Shown in pieces: positions 48,764-58,788 of a stretch of 64,000 bases of DNA. The stretch lies in contig NZ_JACETV010000011.1 in the NCBI RefSeq assembly GCF_013912375.1, positions 62,001 through 126,000 on the forward strand. Direction: 5' to 3'. This stretch comes from Emticicia sp. BO119. Its GTDB lineage: Bacteria > Bacteroidota > Bacteroidia > Cytophagales > Spirosomataceae. The translations under genes and the position numbers were made by a program. The first letter of the stretch is position 1. Every line of letters starts with the position of its first letter. The notes beneath the pieces were generated by a model that worked only from the letters and a program-made list of their open reading frames with translations, had not been told where the DNA came from and searched no databases.

Positions 48764-50488
48764 ATGAAAGTAGCAAAAATCATATTATGGGCATTTCTCT
48801 GTCTTCCGGTTATAGGGTTAGCACAGAAAAATAAAAAAGCCAGTGATGGTGGTATTTCGGAAAAGGATCTACAAGCCGAAGCAGTTTTTACTGACGGTAT
48901 GAAGTACTTTATTGCCGAAACCTATGATAAAGCCATTACGCACTTCAAGAAGGCGGCTGAAATGAATCCTGCCAGTTCAGGTGCCAATTTTATGATTGCC
49001 AAATCATTTTTGGCTTCCGGCGATATTGCCAATGCTACGGTCTATAGCGAAAAAGCTGCAAAACTGGATGAAGATAATAAATTCTACAGAAAATTTTTAG
49101 GAGAGTTGTACGTCAAACAAAAGCGCTATAAGGAAGCTGCTCAGATTTATGAGAAATTAGCTGATAAATATCCGACAGATGTTGATAATTACCTTGATTT
49201 ATCGAATGCCTACATTATGCAGGAAAAATATTCTGACGCAGTAGAGGTGTATAACAAGATAGAGAAAACGATTGGTATGAGTGAGGAAATTACGCATCAG
49301 AAACAATTGATTTATCTCAAACAAAACAAACTTGAAAAGGCAATAGAAGAGGGAGATAAACTGATTGCATCAGAACCTACAGAACCTGAATATGTAGTGC
49401 AACAAGCTCAGATTCTGATTTCAAATGAGCGTTATGATCAGGCTTTAAAAATGTTGGAGAGTTCGTTGAAACGTAATCCTGATTTTGCAGAAGCACATGT
49501 GCTTTTGGCAGAAATTTATCGTAAGAAAGGAGACCTGGATAAATGTAGCCAGGAGCTACAAGTGGCTTTTGCAAACAAAAATCTTTCGTCAGAAGTAAAA
49601 TTCAAGATTCTATCGAGTTATATGCTGATGATGAAAGATGACAAGGGCGATAAAACCCTTGATAATTTAATTGGTTTGACAAGAGAATTAATCAATCAAG
49701 CTCCATCAGAAGCAAGAGCCTATGTGGTATTAGGGGATTTGCTGATGAAAAAGGGTGATATGACAGGCGCACGCGACAGTTACGTTAAATCAACGCAATT
49801 TGATAAATCGGTTTTTGAAGTATGGTTAGCCATTGTTGAAATAGATGCTAAACTCAACAATAATGATAGCCTGGCAAAGCATTCGGAAGAAGCCATTGAG
49901 TATTTCCCGAATCAGGCATTTTTCTGGTATCATAACGGTGTAGCTAATTTTGCCAAAAAAGATTTCGAGAAAGCTATTTCTTCATTAGAAGAAGCAAGAA
50001 ACTTAGCTTTAGATAATAAAGAGCTAATAAAGTTTGTAAATGGCCTATTAGGGGATGCTTACAACGAAGTAAAGCAATACGCTAAGTCTGACGATGCTTA
50101 TGAAGCAGTTTTGAAAGTTGACCCTGACGATGAACATGTGTTGAATAACTATGCTTATTATCTGTCTTTAAGAAAGGATAAACTGAATCGTGCAGTGCAA
50201 CTTTCTGGTAAGTTGGCAGAAAAATATGGTAATAATGCTACTTTTTTAGACACCCATGCCTGGGTACTTTATACCATGAAAGATTATCAGAAATCACGTG
50301 AGTTTTTAGAACGTGCTATTAAACAAAATACTGGTGTGAGTGGCACAATAGTAGAACATTACGGAGATGTGTTGTATCAGTTAGGCGAAAAAGACAAGGC
50401 CATTGATCAATGGAAAAAAGCCCGTCAGATGGGCGAAAACAGTATCAATATAGATAAGAAAATACAATCTGGCCAGTTAATCGAATAA
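48764..50488 (+). CDS. Exported TPR protein of the DUF4292/EnvC cluster
   Basis: A 574-residue protein with signal peptide MKVAKIILWAFLCLPVIGLAQ followed almost entirely by TPR helices, about 12-14 units (for example YDKAITHFKKAAEMNPASSG, YKEAAQIYEKLADKYP, YDQALKMLESSLKRNPDFAE). It is a periplasmic scaffold. It heads a three-gene cluster with a DUF4292 lipoprotein and an EnvC-like protein that is conserved across Bacteroidota, often next to dut, which is not here. The context suggests a part in envelope or cell-wall assembly. Confidence 0.88.
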   Translation: MKVAKIILWAFLCLPVIGLAQKNKKASDGGISEKDLQAEAVFTDGMKYFIAETYDKAITHFKKAAEMNPASSGANFMIAKSFLASGDIANATVYSEKAAKLDEDNKFYRKFLGELYVKQKRYKEAAQIYEKLADKYPTDVDNYLDLSNAYIMQEKYSDAVEVYNKIEKTIGMSEEITHQKQLIYLKQNKLEKAIEEGDKLIASEPTEPEYVVQQAQILISNERYDQALKMLESSLKRNPDFAEAHVLLAEIYRKKGDLDKCSQELQVAFANKNLSSEVKFKILSSYMLMMKDDKGDKTLDNLIGLTRELINQAPSEARAYVVLGDLLMKKGDMTGARDSYVKSTQFDKSVFEVWLAIVEIDAKLNNNDSLAKHSEEAIEYFPNQAFFWYHNGVANFAKKDFEKAISSLEEARNLALDNKELIKFVNGLLGDAYNEVKQYAKSDDAYEAVLKVDPDDEHVLNNYAYYLSLRKDKLNRAVQLSGKLAEKYGNNATFLDTHAWVLYTMKDYQKSREFLERAIKQNTGVSGTIVEHYGDVLYQLGEKDKAIDQWKKARQMGENSINIDKKIQSGQLIE

Positions 50489-50490
50489 AC

Positions 50491-50521
50491 TTCAACCTAC
50501 AAAAACCTGTTGATACATTTG
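50491..50521 (+). promoter_or_regulatory. Possible promoter before the DUF4292 gene
   Basis: TACATTTG at 50514-50521 is a full -7 match; 20 bases upstream is TTC instead of TTG. It would let the DUF4292-envC pair be transcribed apart from the TPR gene. Confidence 0.4.
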
Positions 50522-50597
50522 CCCATATAAGAACTTTTATTCTGATAATTTTTGTGGAATAAAAGATTCTGAGCAAATTTTTAAAACTCACACAAAT

Positions 50598-51434
50598 ATG
50601 TCAAGCCGTTATATCTTTCTGACTTTTTCTTGCCTGATAGTTTTATTCACAACCTCTTGCAAGCGTCAGAGAATTCATAAAACTGAAATTAAAGATTCTA
50701 CCAGCGTAGCGATAAGCCCAACGGATATATCTGTTAAAACGGATAGTATATCTGCTGCCAATACTTCTGCGATCACTAAGGTTGATGTAGCTCCTGCTGA
50801 AATTGATTTTAAATTCTTAAAGCTACGTTCAAAAATAGACTATTCATCAGGTAGCGAAAGTCAATCTTTTCCGGTTACGGTTCATATTGAAAAAGACAAT
50901 AAGATCTGGTTATCAATTTCAGTAGGATTAGAAGCAGCGAGAGGGTTGATTACCCAAGATTCTATTATTTTTTTAGACAGACTTCATCGTACTTATTACA
51001 AGTATGATTTTGTTACATTAAGCCGACAATTTAACTTTAATCTTAGTTATGATCTTGTGCAATCTATCTTGATTGGTAATATGCCAGTAAAAAAACGTGA
51101 GGAAGATGAAATTACAAAGCAGGATGGAAGTTTTGTGATCAGGCAGAAAGAGAATGCCATACAGATTGAAAACATTATTATGGAGCCAAACTTAAAGCTA
51201 CAAAAACTACTGGCTGCAGATACAAGTGGCGGCAGTAAAATGCAGATTGATTACAGTAATTTTCTGGCGGTAAATAATTTTCTATTTCCACAGGCCATTA
51301 TAGCTAAGATTGATGCACCAAAAGATGATAAAACTAATCAGACTTTAATAAATTTGCAGCATAATAGAATTGAGTTTTTAGAAGAGAGTCCCGGATTCTC
51401 ATTCAGTATTCCTAAAGGGTATTCGCCTAAATAG
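50598..51434 (+). CDS. DUF4292 outer-membrane lipoprotein
   Basis: A 278-residue lipoprotein. The signal IFLTFSCLIVLFTTSC gives the lipobox cysteine at about residue 21. A Ser/Thr-rich linker (about 30-70) leads to the DUF4292 domain: FKFLKLRSKIDYSS, KIWLSISVGLEAARGLITQDSI and YYKYDFVTLSRQFNFNLSYDLVQSILIG. The domain resembles LolA/LolB-like half barrels in pattern, so a lipoprotein- or lipid-handling role is possible, but this is inference. It lies 109 bases after the TPR gene and 25 before the EnvC-like gene. Confidence 0.88.
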   Translation: MSSRYIFLTFSCLIVLFTTSCKRQRIHKTEIKDSTSVAISPTDISVKTDSISAANTSAITKVDVAPAEIDFKFLKLRSKIDYSSGSESQSFPVTVHIEKDNKIWLSISVGLEAARGLITQDSIIFLDRLHRTYYKYDFVTLSRQFNFNLSYDLVQSILIGNMPVKKREEDEITKQDGSFVIRQKENAIQIENIIMEPNLKLQKLLAADTSGGSKMQIDYSNFLAVNNFLFPQAIIAKIDAPKDDKTNQTLINLQHNRIEFLEESPGFSFSIPKGYSPK

Positions 51435-51459
51435 ATAGGCTGATCCTGAACCAAATCAG

Positions 51460-52737
51460 ATGTTTTTAAAAAGTATAACATATTTTTTTTTCACCTGCTT
51501 TTTTATCTGCTTACTGACTAATCAACAAGCGTTTGCCCAGCGTACCCGAAAAAGCCGGGCGCAATTGGAAAATGAGAAGAAAAGAAATCTGGAGAAAATT
51601 GCTGAAACGAAAAAGGCTTTAGAAAGTGCCACGGCAAAAAAAGAGGTAACAGTAGGCAATATAAGAGCCATTAAAGAGCAAATCTCATCAAGAGAAGAAC
51701 AAATCGGCTTAATTGAGCAAGATATGGAACTGATTGATGTAGAAATGCAGGATATTATCGGAGCCAAGGAAAATCTCGAAAGCAAATTGCTTCAACTGCA
51801 GCAAGAATATGCCGCCATGCTCTATTCTGCGTCAAAATACAGCGGTAAATTAAATAAACTGAGTTTTCTGTTTTCTTCTTCTTCTTTTAATGAATTACTG
51901 ATGCGATATAAGTATCTGCAACAATATACTGAAAACCGAAAAGCGCAGGTAGTACAAATGAAAAAAGTGGCGGCGTTGTTGCGTGAAAGACAAACTAATT
52001 TAGAGGGAAAACGTTCTGACAAAAAGCGGTTAATTACCGCTAAGGTAGTAGAAGCTAAAAACCTTGAACAGCTCAAAACCAAACAGACCGAAATGGTTGG
52101 AGAACTGTCGAAAAAGGAGAAAGATTTAAGGAAAGAGATTGAAGCAACCAAACGCTCGGTTACAAAATTAGATAATCTGATCGCCAATATTGTAGCACGG
52201 GAAATTGCTAAAAAGAATAAGGAGAGAGAATTGAAGCAGGATAAAGAAGCTAAATTGGCCAAGACAAATCCTACCAGAAAAAAGAACAAGCCTATTATGG
52301 ATTTAGATGCAGAAGAAACTAACCTGGGGCGTTCGTTTGGTGCATCGCGTGCGCGTTTACCCTGGCCTGTGCAAAGAGGTTTTATTTCTGACCGTTTTGG
52401 TGTTAAAGAGCACCCTGTTTTGCATGGGGTTTTAATTAATAATAATGGTATAGATATACAGGCACCTTCAAATGCCACTGTAAGGGCAGTATATAATGGG
52501 GTTGTAAAAGATATAACGGAGATTCCTGGTTTGGGAAAAGTTGTGACAGTACAACATGGAGATTATTTTACAGTTTATGCCAACCTTAATCAGGTGTTCA
52601 CTTCAGTAGGACAAAAAATCAGTGCCAAAGAAACGATAGGTACAGCAGGGATATCGGGTGGAGCTACTGAAATCAATTTTCAGATATGGCACAATACAGA
52701 AAGGCTTAACCCTGAAAGTTGGCTGGTGCCGAGGTAA
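51460..52737 (+). CDS. EnvC-like protein with coiled coil and degenerate M23 (LytM) domain
   Basis: A 425-residue exported protein. After the signal peptide (cleaved near QQAFA) a long coiled coil runs from about 25 to 265 (TRKSRAQLENEKKRNLEKIA...), then a basic linker and the LytM domain (about 300-425). The zinc ligands are lost: the usual HxGIDI histidine is Asn (NNNGIDIQAP), YAHL is YANL, and HFEI is NFQIW. EnvC and its relatives with such changes do not cut peptidoglycan but activate amidases for septal splitting. It closes the TPR - DUF4292 - EnvC cluster. Confidence 0.92.
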   Translation: MFLKSITYFFFTCFFICLLTNQQAFAQRTRKSRAQLENEKKRNLEKIAETKKALESATAKKEVTVGNIRAIKEQISSREEQIGLIEQDMELIDVEMQDIIGAKENLESKLLQLQQEYAAMLYSASKYSGKLNKLSFLFSSSSFNELLMRYKYLQQYTENRKAQVVQMKKVAALLRERQTNLEGKRSDKKRLITAKVVEAKNLEQLKTKQTEMVGELSKKEKDLRKEIEATKRSVTKLDNLIANIVAREIAKKNKERELKQDKEAKLAKTNPTRKKNKPIMDLDAEETNLGRSFGASRARLPWPVQRGFISDRFGVKEHPVLHGVLINNNGIDIQAPSNATVRAVYNGVVKDITEIPGLGKVVTVQHGDYFTVYANLNQVFTSVGQKISAKETIGTAGISGGATEINFQIWHNTERLNPESWLVPR

Positions 52738-52869
52738 AAATTATTTTATAGAGTTTAAGATAATCGATTGTCAGCGAATGAAACGTTCTGCTATGGCGGT
52801 CGTTGGTTAATAGAACAAAATATACATTTAATTTTAGGTTCAGAGTGAAGTCAGGCACTATACATTAAC

Positions 52870-52877
52870 TACATTTG
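52870..52877 (+). promoter_or_regulatory. Possible -7 box of panB
   Basis: TACATTTG fits TAnnTTTG, 68 bases before the panB ATG. No good -33 element is seen at the right distance. Confidence 0.35.
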
Positions 52878-52945
52878 TTAGTAAATACGGCAAAACTATT
52901 CTTGTTGGCCATTTTAAAATTAATTACTCATTCACTAATTCTTCT

Positions 52946-53761
52946 ATGTCTACTCACTCGGAAATCAAACGCATTACTACCCATACTTTACAGGAACTAA
53001 AACGCAAAGGTGAGAAAATAGCCTGTCTTACTTCTTATGATTATTCAATGGCTAAAATTGTTGATGGAGCAGGAGTAGAATTAATTCTGGTAGGTGATTC
53101 GGCATCGAATGTGATGGCTGGTCATGAAACTACTTTACCTATTACAGTTGATAATATGATTTATCATGCTCAGGCAGTTGTAAAGGCTGTGAGCAGAGCC
53201 TTAGTAGTGGTAGATTTACCCTTTGGTTCTTATCAGGGGAACTCAGAAGAGGCACTTCGTTCAGCCATCAGAATCATGAAAGAGTCAGGCGGACACGCCG
53301 TAAAATTAGAGGGGGGTATAGAGGTAAAAGAATCTATTGTTCGTATTCTGAGTGCGGGGATTCCTGTAATGGGACACCTGGGGCTCACCCCACAATCTAT
53401 CTATAAATTTGGCACTTATGCAGTGAGAGCTAAAGAAGAAGAAGAAGCCGAACAACTGATAGCCAATGCCAAAATGCTTGATGAAGTAGGCTGCTTTGGA
53501 GTGGTATTAGAAAAGATTCCAGCTGATCTGGCTAAGAAGGTTACTGAAAGTGTAAGTATTCCAACGATAGGTATAGGAGCAGGCCCGCATTGCGACGGAC
53601 AGATTCTGGTAGTGCATGATATGCTGGGTATTAACAAAGAGTTCTCTCCGCGTTTTCTACGCAGATATGCAGACTTGCATTCGATTATGACAGATGCTGT
53701 AAGGAATTATACCAAAGACGTGAAGTCGTCTGATTTTCCGAATGAGAAGGAATCTTATTGA
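52946..53761 (+). CDS. panB: 3-methyl-2-oxobutanoate hydroxymethyltransferase
   Basis: A 271-residue enzyme that transfers a hydroxymethyl group from methylenetetrahydrofolate to ketoisovalerate, making ketopantoate for vitamin B5 and coenzyme A. Conserved blocks: [32 protein letters not shown] (the metal-binding Asp; the family more often has GDSLG), [30 protein letters not shown] and [19 protein letters not shown]. Length is normal for the family. It has no pan neighbours in the window. Confidence 0.96.
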   Translation: MSTHSEIKRITTHTLQELKRKGEKIACLTSYDYSMAKIVDGAGVELILVGDSASNVMAGHETTLPITVDNMIYHAQAVVKAVSRALVVVDLPFGSYQGNSEEALRSAIRIMKESGGHAVKLEGGIEVKESIVRILSAGIPVMGHLGLTPQSIYKFGTYAVRAKEEEEAEQLIANAKMLDEVGCFGVVLEKIPADLAKKVTESVSIPTIGIGAGPHCDGQILVVHDMLGINKEFSPRFLRRYADLHSIMTDAVRNYTKDVKSSDFPNEKESY

Positions 53762-53813
53762 TATTTTTTTACATAAAATATAGTGGTTGTTACTTCGAAC
53801 CGATATTAGCGAG

Positions 53814-53831
53814 TTACACTATAAAGTGTAA
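53814..53831 (+). terminator. Weak terminator between panB and the flippase gene
   Basis: TTACACT and AGTGTAA form a seven-pair stem with loop ataa, followed by ATTTTG. It lies about 50 bases after the panB stop. Confidence 0.45.
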
Positions 53832-53849
53832 ATTTTGTTGAGAAGATAA

Positions 53850-53891
53850 GTGTGCCGCGGTCAAGTGTTGGCGAGTAGAAACGCAGCACGC
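53850..53891. repeat. GC-rich imperfect hairpin beside the flippase stop
   Basis: GTGTGCCGCG (53850-53859) and CGCAGCACGC (53882-53891) pair with one mismatch and one wobble around a 22-base loop. It sits four bases from the flippase stop on the minus strand and is much richer in GC than its surroundings. No T run follows, so it may be a 3'-end structure or a dispersed repeat rather than a terminator. Confidence 0.4.
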
Positions 53892-53895
53892 CTGA

Positions 53896-55401
53896 TTAAA
53901 TACGGAAGTATTTACTTAGTCCTAAACTCTTGCGTTCTGCAAAGACAATAATAAATAAAAACAGTAAACTCAGCAGCAGGTGAAAAGGGATTGAGTAGTA
54001 GGGGCTTTCTATTTTGATTTGCCATGAGGCAAAAATCAGCATCCCCGCGCCTATGAGATAGATAACAATACTGTTTATTTGATATGGAATAGGGTAGTAT
54101 TTCTGACCCAACCAGTAGCATAACGCCATCATTACAAAAGAGGAGATGGCAAAGGCTAAGGCACAACCTACGTAACCCATCTGAGGTATCAGGATAAGGT
54201 TTAAGACAACCGAAATAAACATACCTACGAAGGTAAGAATAGTACCGAAGTGAGTTCTGTCGCTTAATTTAAACCAAATGGACATATTCTGGTAGATACC
54301 AATAAATAAATTTGCTAATAAAAGAATAGGCACTACTTCGAGACCGAAGCGGTAACTTTTGCCTAAGATCAGGCTAATCAAATCTATATTTAAGCTCACA
54401 CTTACCCATATCAGTACACAGGCAATAGTAAACCATTTTGTAGCCAGGGCTATCATGCCCGGTGAATTTTTGTCTTCTGCTTTTGAGAAGAAAAACGGAT
54501 CAGCGGCATATCGATAGGCTTGTACGACTAAAAGCATAAAAATGGATAACTTATAGACGTTGGCATAGATACTAAAGGCATCGTCGGTAGATAGGCCATT
54601 GTAGAAGCCATCGGGTAAGATTTCCCGAAACATGATGCGGTCGGCTACCTGATTAACTGCCCCTGCCAGACCCATAATCAGAAGGGGATATGCATAGGTA
54701 AAAACAGGTCTGAATTTCTTGAAATCAAAAGCGAATCGGAAACCGACAAATTCTCTCCAAAGCAACAAGAGTGTGGCCAAACTGGCAATGAAATTTGCCC
54801 AGACTATATAATCAGGCCCAATTTTAGGATTGTAAAAATAGTCGGCAAATGGTTTCCAATCAGGTAAAAAGACGCCATCATGAATATATTTGCAGAACAT
54901 CAGATAGAAGATATTCAGGCCTATATTAATGAAAATATTAGCCAGGCGGATTGCCACAAATTTTTTAGCCCTGTTTTCTGCCCTTAGTTTTACAAAAGCA
55001 ATAGCAGATACAGCATCAGCAGCCAGAATAATAGAAAACCATACTACCAGTCTTTCTTTGCCCGGAAAACCCATCAGATTGATGATAGGTGTAGCAGCAA
55101 AATAGATAATGCCTGAAAAAATTACACTTGTAAGGATAATGTAAGAGAGAATGAGGTTGTAGTATTCCTGTCGGTTTTCTTTCTTGCTTGCGTACCTGAA
55201 AAAGGCTGTTTCCATACCATAGGTATAGACGATATTTAGCAGAATAACATAAATATATAACTGGTTATTATCTGCAAGCAAGCGTTGTTGATGAAAAACC
55301 CGGGTATGAACTGCTACTAAAAGCCAATTCAAGAATCTGCCAACAATACTACTGATACCATACAGGGCTGTATCGCTCGCTAATTTTTTTACTACGCTCA
55401 T
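53896..55401 (-). CDS. Wzx-type polysaccharide flippase (MOP superfamily)
   Basis: A 501-residue protein with about 14 membrane helices and the polysaccharide-biosynthesis layout: LASDTALYGISSIVGRFLNWLL at the start, GAVNQVADRIMFREILPDG in the middle, and paired hydrophobic spans to the end. Such proteins flip lipid-linked oligosaccharide units across the inner membrane for O-antigen, capsule or exopolysaccharide. No glycosyltransferase or Wzy gene is adjacent. It starts only 28 bases after the FG-GAP lipoprotein, so it may be the last gene of that run. Confidence 0.87.
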   Translation of the reverse strand: MSVVKKLASDTALYGISSIVGRFLNWLLVAVHTRVFHQQRLLADNNQLYIYVILLNIVYTYGMETAFFRYASKKENRQEYYNLILSYIILTSVIFSGIIYFAATPIINLMGFPGKERLVVWFSIILAADAVSAIAFVKLRAENRAKKFVAIRLANIFINIGLNIFYLMFCKYIHDGVFLPDWKPFADYFYNPKIGPDYIVWANFIASLATLLLLWREFVGFRFAFDFKKFRPVFTYAYPLLIMGLAGAVNQVADRIMFREILPDGFYNGLSTDDAFSIYANVYKLSIFMLLVVQAYRYAADPFFFSKAEDKNSPGMIALATKWFTIACVLIWVSVSLNIDLISLILGKSYRFGLEVVPILLLANLFIGIYQNMSIWFKLSDRTHFGTILTFVGMFISVVLNLILIPQMGYVGCALAFAISSFVMMALCYWLGQKYYPIPYQINSIVIYLIGAGMLIFASWQIKIESPYYSIPFHLLLSLLFLFIIVFAERKSLGLSKYFRI

Positions 55402-55429
55402 GTGTTAATTTCAGGGGATGAGGTATGCC

Positions 55430-58400
55430 TCAGAATCCAATTACTTGAACCTTATCGTTATTTTTTGCCAAAATTAGTATATTTTTCTTAGCTCCCTTTA
55501 TTAATTTCATCCGGCGTACCTGTCCGTTGCTGAAAAATCCCGTATCTTTTGATTTCAGTACCTCAAATTGTCCTTGTCCTTTGCCGTGCAAAACCAGACC
55601 ATGATTACTATCATATCGACCAATTTCGGGTAATACATCAAAGAAATTGCCTGTAAGAATAATATCGAGGTTATTATCATGGTCATAATCGCAGGTTTCT
55701 ATGCCATATACCGGAGAGAACTGCACCTCTATAGGCAGAGGTACTATGTTAAAGTTGCCTTTGCCATCATTAATAAAGAAAGAGGTTTGTGGATTCACTA
55801 CCGTTTTTTCAATCATACCTTCTTTTTGCACACTGGTAAATATTTCATCAACTGATTTGTTAGCGTAGTCTTTATGATAGACGAAACGTTCTTTTATAGA
55901 TGGAATAACTCTTTGCAGATCAGGTTTTTGCATTAATGGTACTAACTTTCCATTGTTATAGACACAAATCAATTGCTCTACCAGACCGTTTTTATCAAAA
56001 TCATTTACACAAAGCATAGCGGGGTGTTCTCTGGAGGCTGTTAGTTTAGAGTTAAAACCTAAATTACCCACAATCAGGTCATCGTCTCCGTCATTATCAA
56101 TATCTGCTACTTTTATGGTATTCCACCAACCTGCTGAATCGGGGATAGGTGTTGCAACAGGAGAGATTCTCCCTTTCTGATTTTTAAGAATGGTTACAGG
56201 CATCCAGTCGCCTGCTAATACTAAATCCTGCCAGCCATCTTTATCAAGATCGGTCCAAGCAGCATCGGTTATCATTCCGAGTTCGCCTAAACTTTCGGCT
56301 ATGAACTTACCTTTTCCATCATTTCTTAAAATATAACTTTCAGGGCTTTTACCATATTGAGCACTTACCATACGAGAACCAACGAAAAGGTCTTCATCGC
56401 CATCTTTGTCAAAATCTGCTGCTATTACACATGAATTATTTTCAAAAAATGCAGATAGTGAGCCTAATGAGAAGTTACCCTTACCATCATTAATATATAA
56501 ATAATCGGTAATGAGCGGGTTATTTTTAAGAAATTCATTACCACCAGTAGCTACATATAAATCAAGGTCTTTGTCGCCATCGGCATCAAAAAAAGTGGCT
56601 GCTACTTCGTCTGCATGTGCATTGGTAACAAAAACGCTTTGTCTTGAGGCCTGGAAATTCCCTGAATGAGTCTGAAGGAAAAGTTGTCCAACAGAGTTAA
56701 AGGCTGCCCCTAAGTACACATCATCCAGTCCGTCACCGTTTACATCACCTGCTGCCAGGGCAGGTCCTTGCCGTGAAAACATTTGTTTGAGGGTGGCATC
56801 TCTGTTATAGTCAACAAACTCGTTTTCGATATGAGTGTAATTCAAACCTGATTGTGAAGTTATATCAGTAAAATATTTAGAGTTAGCCAATGGTCTGTAG
56901 CTATAAAGCTGATCAGCATTTTTTTGTTCTAACACCAGATCTGTATCAGCTTTGGGGTTTTTGATGGTTTGTTTTTTATCATTCTGCCAGATAACAGTTA
57001 GTGAATCAATAACCGGATTTTTATCCAAACCAAAAACCAGAATATGATCACTTGATGACTGAAAACCGTGATTAGGCATCGATTGAAGATATTGAATCCT
57101 GCCTTGTTGATACAAAAATACCTTTGCTCCGATACCAAAGGCATTTTTGTCTGCACCTTTTAAATTAACTCTTAAAAAATGTTTTTTCAGTTTTTCGGAA
57201 GAATTATTGCGATAGACTGACAAAGGCATATTATTGTTATTGATAATCAGGTCAAGGTCTCCGTCGTTGTCTAAATCTCCATAGGCTGCACCATTAGAGA
57301 ACCCAGGTTCTCCTAAGCCCCAGTCAATAGCTTTATTTTCAAATTTCAGATTCCCCTGGTTCTGAAAGGCATAATTCGGAAGAGGTTGAGAAGGCATTTT
57401 CTCAACCATTTTATTAATGTTGAGCCTGCCATTCTGATCGAGCATTTGTGGAACCGTGTTTTTATCAGCTAAGAAACTAATAAAATCCTGGTCAGTGAGA
57501 TCATGGATAATGCCATTAGCTACAAAGATGTCTTTCTTGCCATCATTATCCATATCAAAAATTAATGCTCCCCAGCTCCAGTCAGTAGAATAAACCCCTG
57601 AAAGAGCAGCTATTTCACTAAAAACGGGAATACCGTCATGGTTATCACCATTGTTGAGCTGGAGGGTATTTCGGGTATATTGATGATAGAAATCTCGTTG
57701 AACTTTAATTTGCTCTAATTCGTATGTTTCAAAGCTTGAAGTAGTTTTAAGACGATAATCATCGTTAGGTAGCATATCAGTAACAAAAATATCGGCCTGC
57801 CCGTCATTATTAATATCACCAATGTCGGCACCCATCGAGTTGAGACTCGTGTGCCCCATTGATTCTTCTACCACTTCTTTGAATGTGCCGTTTTTCTGAT
57901 TGATATAAAGGTAATCTCGTTCGTAGAAATCATTTGATATATAAATATCTAACCAGTTATCGTTGTTCACATCACCTACTGTAATACCTAAGCCAAACCC
58001 AATGAGGCTACCATAAATACCTGCCTGCTGGCTTACATCAGTAAATTTATTATTATCGTTTCTGAGTAATTTATGTCCGCCGAATGGGTCTCTCTGATTA
58101 CGTAAATTCTGATATTGTAGTTTGTTGACCTGTATAAAGCTATTATTAAGCAGATACATATCAAGGTCGCCGTCACGGTCGTAATCAAAAAAAGCAGCGT
58201 GAGTAGAATATCCTCCGTCAAACAGCCCATACTCTACTGCCATTTCCTTGAACGATGGAATGCCATTTTGTCCTATACCCTGATTAATAAACAACTCATT
58301 GCCACGGGTATCATTCCGAAGTTCACCCGAATTACAGACATAAATATCCAGCAACCCATCGCCATTGACATCGGCAAAAGTTACGCCGGTGCTCCATGCT

Positions 58401-58738
58401 TTAGTGCCGCTTACGCCAGCCTGTTTGGTGATATCTTCAAACTGAAAAGAGTCCCCCTCTTTTTTACCTTTATTGAGATATAGTTTATTCTCGCCCTGAT
58501 TGGCTGTAAGGTAAATATCGGCAAAACCATCATTGTTTACATCGCCTATAGCTACTCCAGCACCATTATAGAAGTTACGATAGTTGATGATATTCATTTC
58601 TGGAGTATCTTCAATCCTATTCAAGAAATCAATACCCGTTTGAGAAGTATCCAGTGATTCGAATAAATAATTCTGCGAACTTTCTTTGCAAGAAAGCAGT
58701 GTAGTCAGAAACAAGCAATAAAACAGCGATTTTGTCAT
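55430..58738 (-). CDS. FG-GAP/VCBS repeat lipoprotein with ASPIC/UnbV domain (CRTAC1-like)
   Basis: A 1102-residue lipoprotein (signal SLFYCLFLTTLLSC, lipobox LLSC at about 16). It carries 13-14 calcium-binding loops of the type DVNNDGFADIYL, DVNGDGLLDIYV, DYDRDGDLDMYL and DIDNDGDDDLIVG, arranged as two beta-propeller blocks. Between them (about 520-595) is an ASPIC/UnbV segment (GIGAKVFLYQQG...DSLTVIW). Such proteins sit on the cell surface and usually accompany SusC/SusD-type uptake systems, where they may bind or sense glycans or other ligands. It lies 50 bases after the DUF4249 gene and is paralogous to the partial gene at 62629. Confidence 0.9.
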   Translation of the reverse strand: MTKSLFYCLFLTTLLSCKESSQNYLFESLDTSQTGIDFLNRIEDTPEMNIINYRNFYNGAGVAIGDVNNDGFADIYLTANQGENKLYLNKGKKEGDSFQFEDITKQAGVSGTKAWSTGVTFADVNGDGLLDIYVCNSGELRNDTRGNELFINQGIGQNGIPSFKEMAVEYGLFDGGYSTHAAFFDYDRDGDLDMYLLNNSFIQVNKLQYQNLRNQRDPFGGHKLLRNDNNKFTDVSQQAGIYGSLIGFGLGITVGDVNNDNWLDIYISNDFYERDYLYINQKNGTFKEVVEESMGHTSLNSMGADIGDINNDGQADIFVTDMLPNDDYRLKTTSSFETYELEQIKVQRDFYHQYTRNTLQLNNGDNHDGIPVFSEIAALSGVYSTDWSWGALIFDMDNDGKKDIFVANGIIHDLTDQDFISFLADKNTVPQMLDQNGRLNINKMVEKMPSQPLPNYAFQNQGNLKFENKAIDWGLGEPGFSNGAAYGDLDNDGDLDLIINNNNMPLSVYRNNSSEKLKKHFLRVNLKGADKNAFGIGAKVFLYQQGRIQYLQSMPNHGFQSSSDHILVFGLDKNPVIDSLTVIWQNDKKQTIKNPKADTDLVLEQKNADQLYSYRPLANSKYFTDITSQSGLNYTHIENEFVDYNRDATLKQMFSRQGPALAAGDVNGDGLDDVYLGAAFNSVGQLFLQTHSGNFQASRQSVFVTNAHADEVAATFFDADGDKDLDLYVATGGNEFLKNNPLITDYLYINDGKGNFSLGSLSAFFENNSCVIAADFDKDGDEDLFVGSRMVSAQYGKSPESYILRNDGKGKFIAESLGELGMITDAAWTDLDKDGWQDLVLAGDWMPVTILKNQKGRISPVATPIPDSAGWWNTIKVADIDNDGDDDLIVGNLGFNSKLTASREHPAMLCVNDFDKNGLVEQLICVYNNGKLVPLMQKPDLQRVIPSIKERFVYHKDYANKSVDEIFTSVQKEGMIEKTVVNPQTSFFINDGKGNFNIVPLPIEVQFSPVYGIETCDYDHDNNLDIILTGNFFDVLPEIGRYDSNHGLVLHGKGQGQFEVLKSKDTGFFSNGQVRRMKLIKGAKKNILILAKNNDKVQVIGF

Positions 58739-58788
58739 CAGAAAAAATATAAGCCTGTAAAAATAACAATAGAAATCGGATTTTATTG

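Noticed and set aside
48571-48783. 70-codon minus-strand frame between the second TMTC-like gene and the TPR gene
   Set aside because: Lies in the divergent promoter gap and overlaps the start of the TPR gene; no family features or promoter.
51822-52478. 218-codon minus-strand frame inside the EnvC-like gene
   Set aside because: Antisense to a Lys/Glu coiled coil, which leaves the other strand without stops; product is Ser/Leu/Phe-rich.
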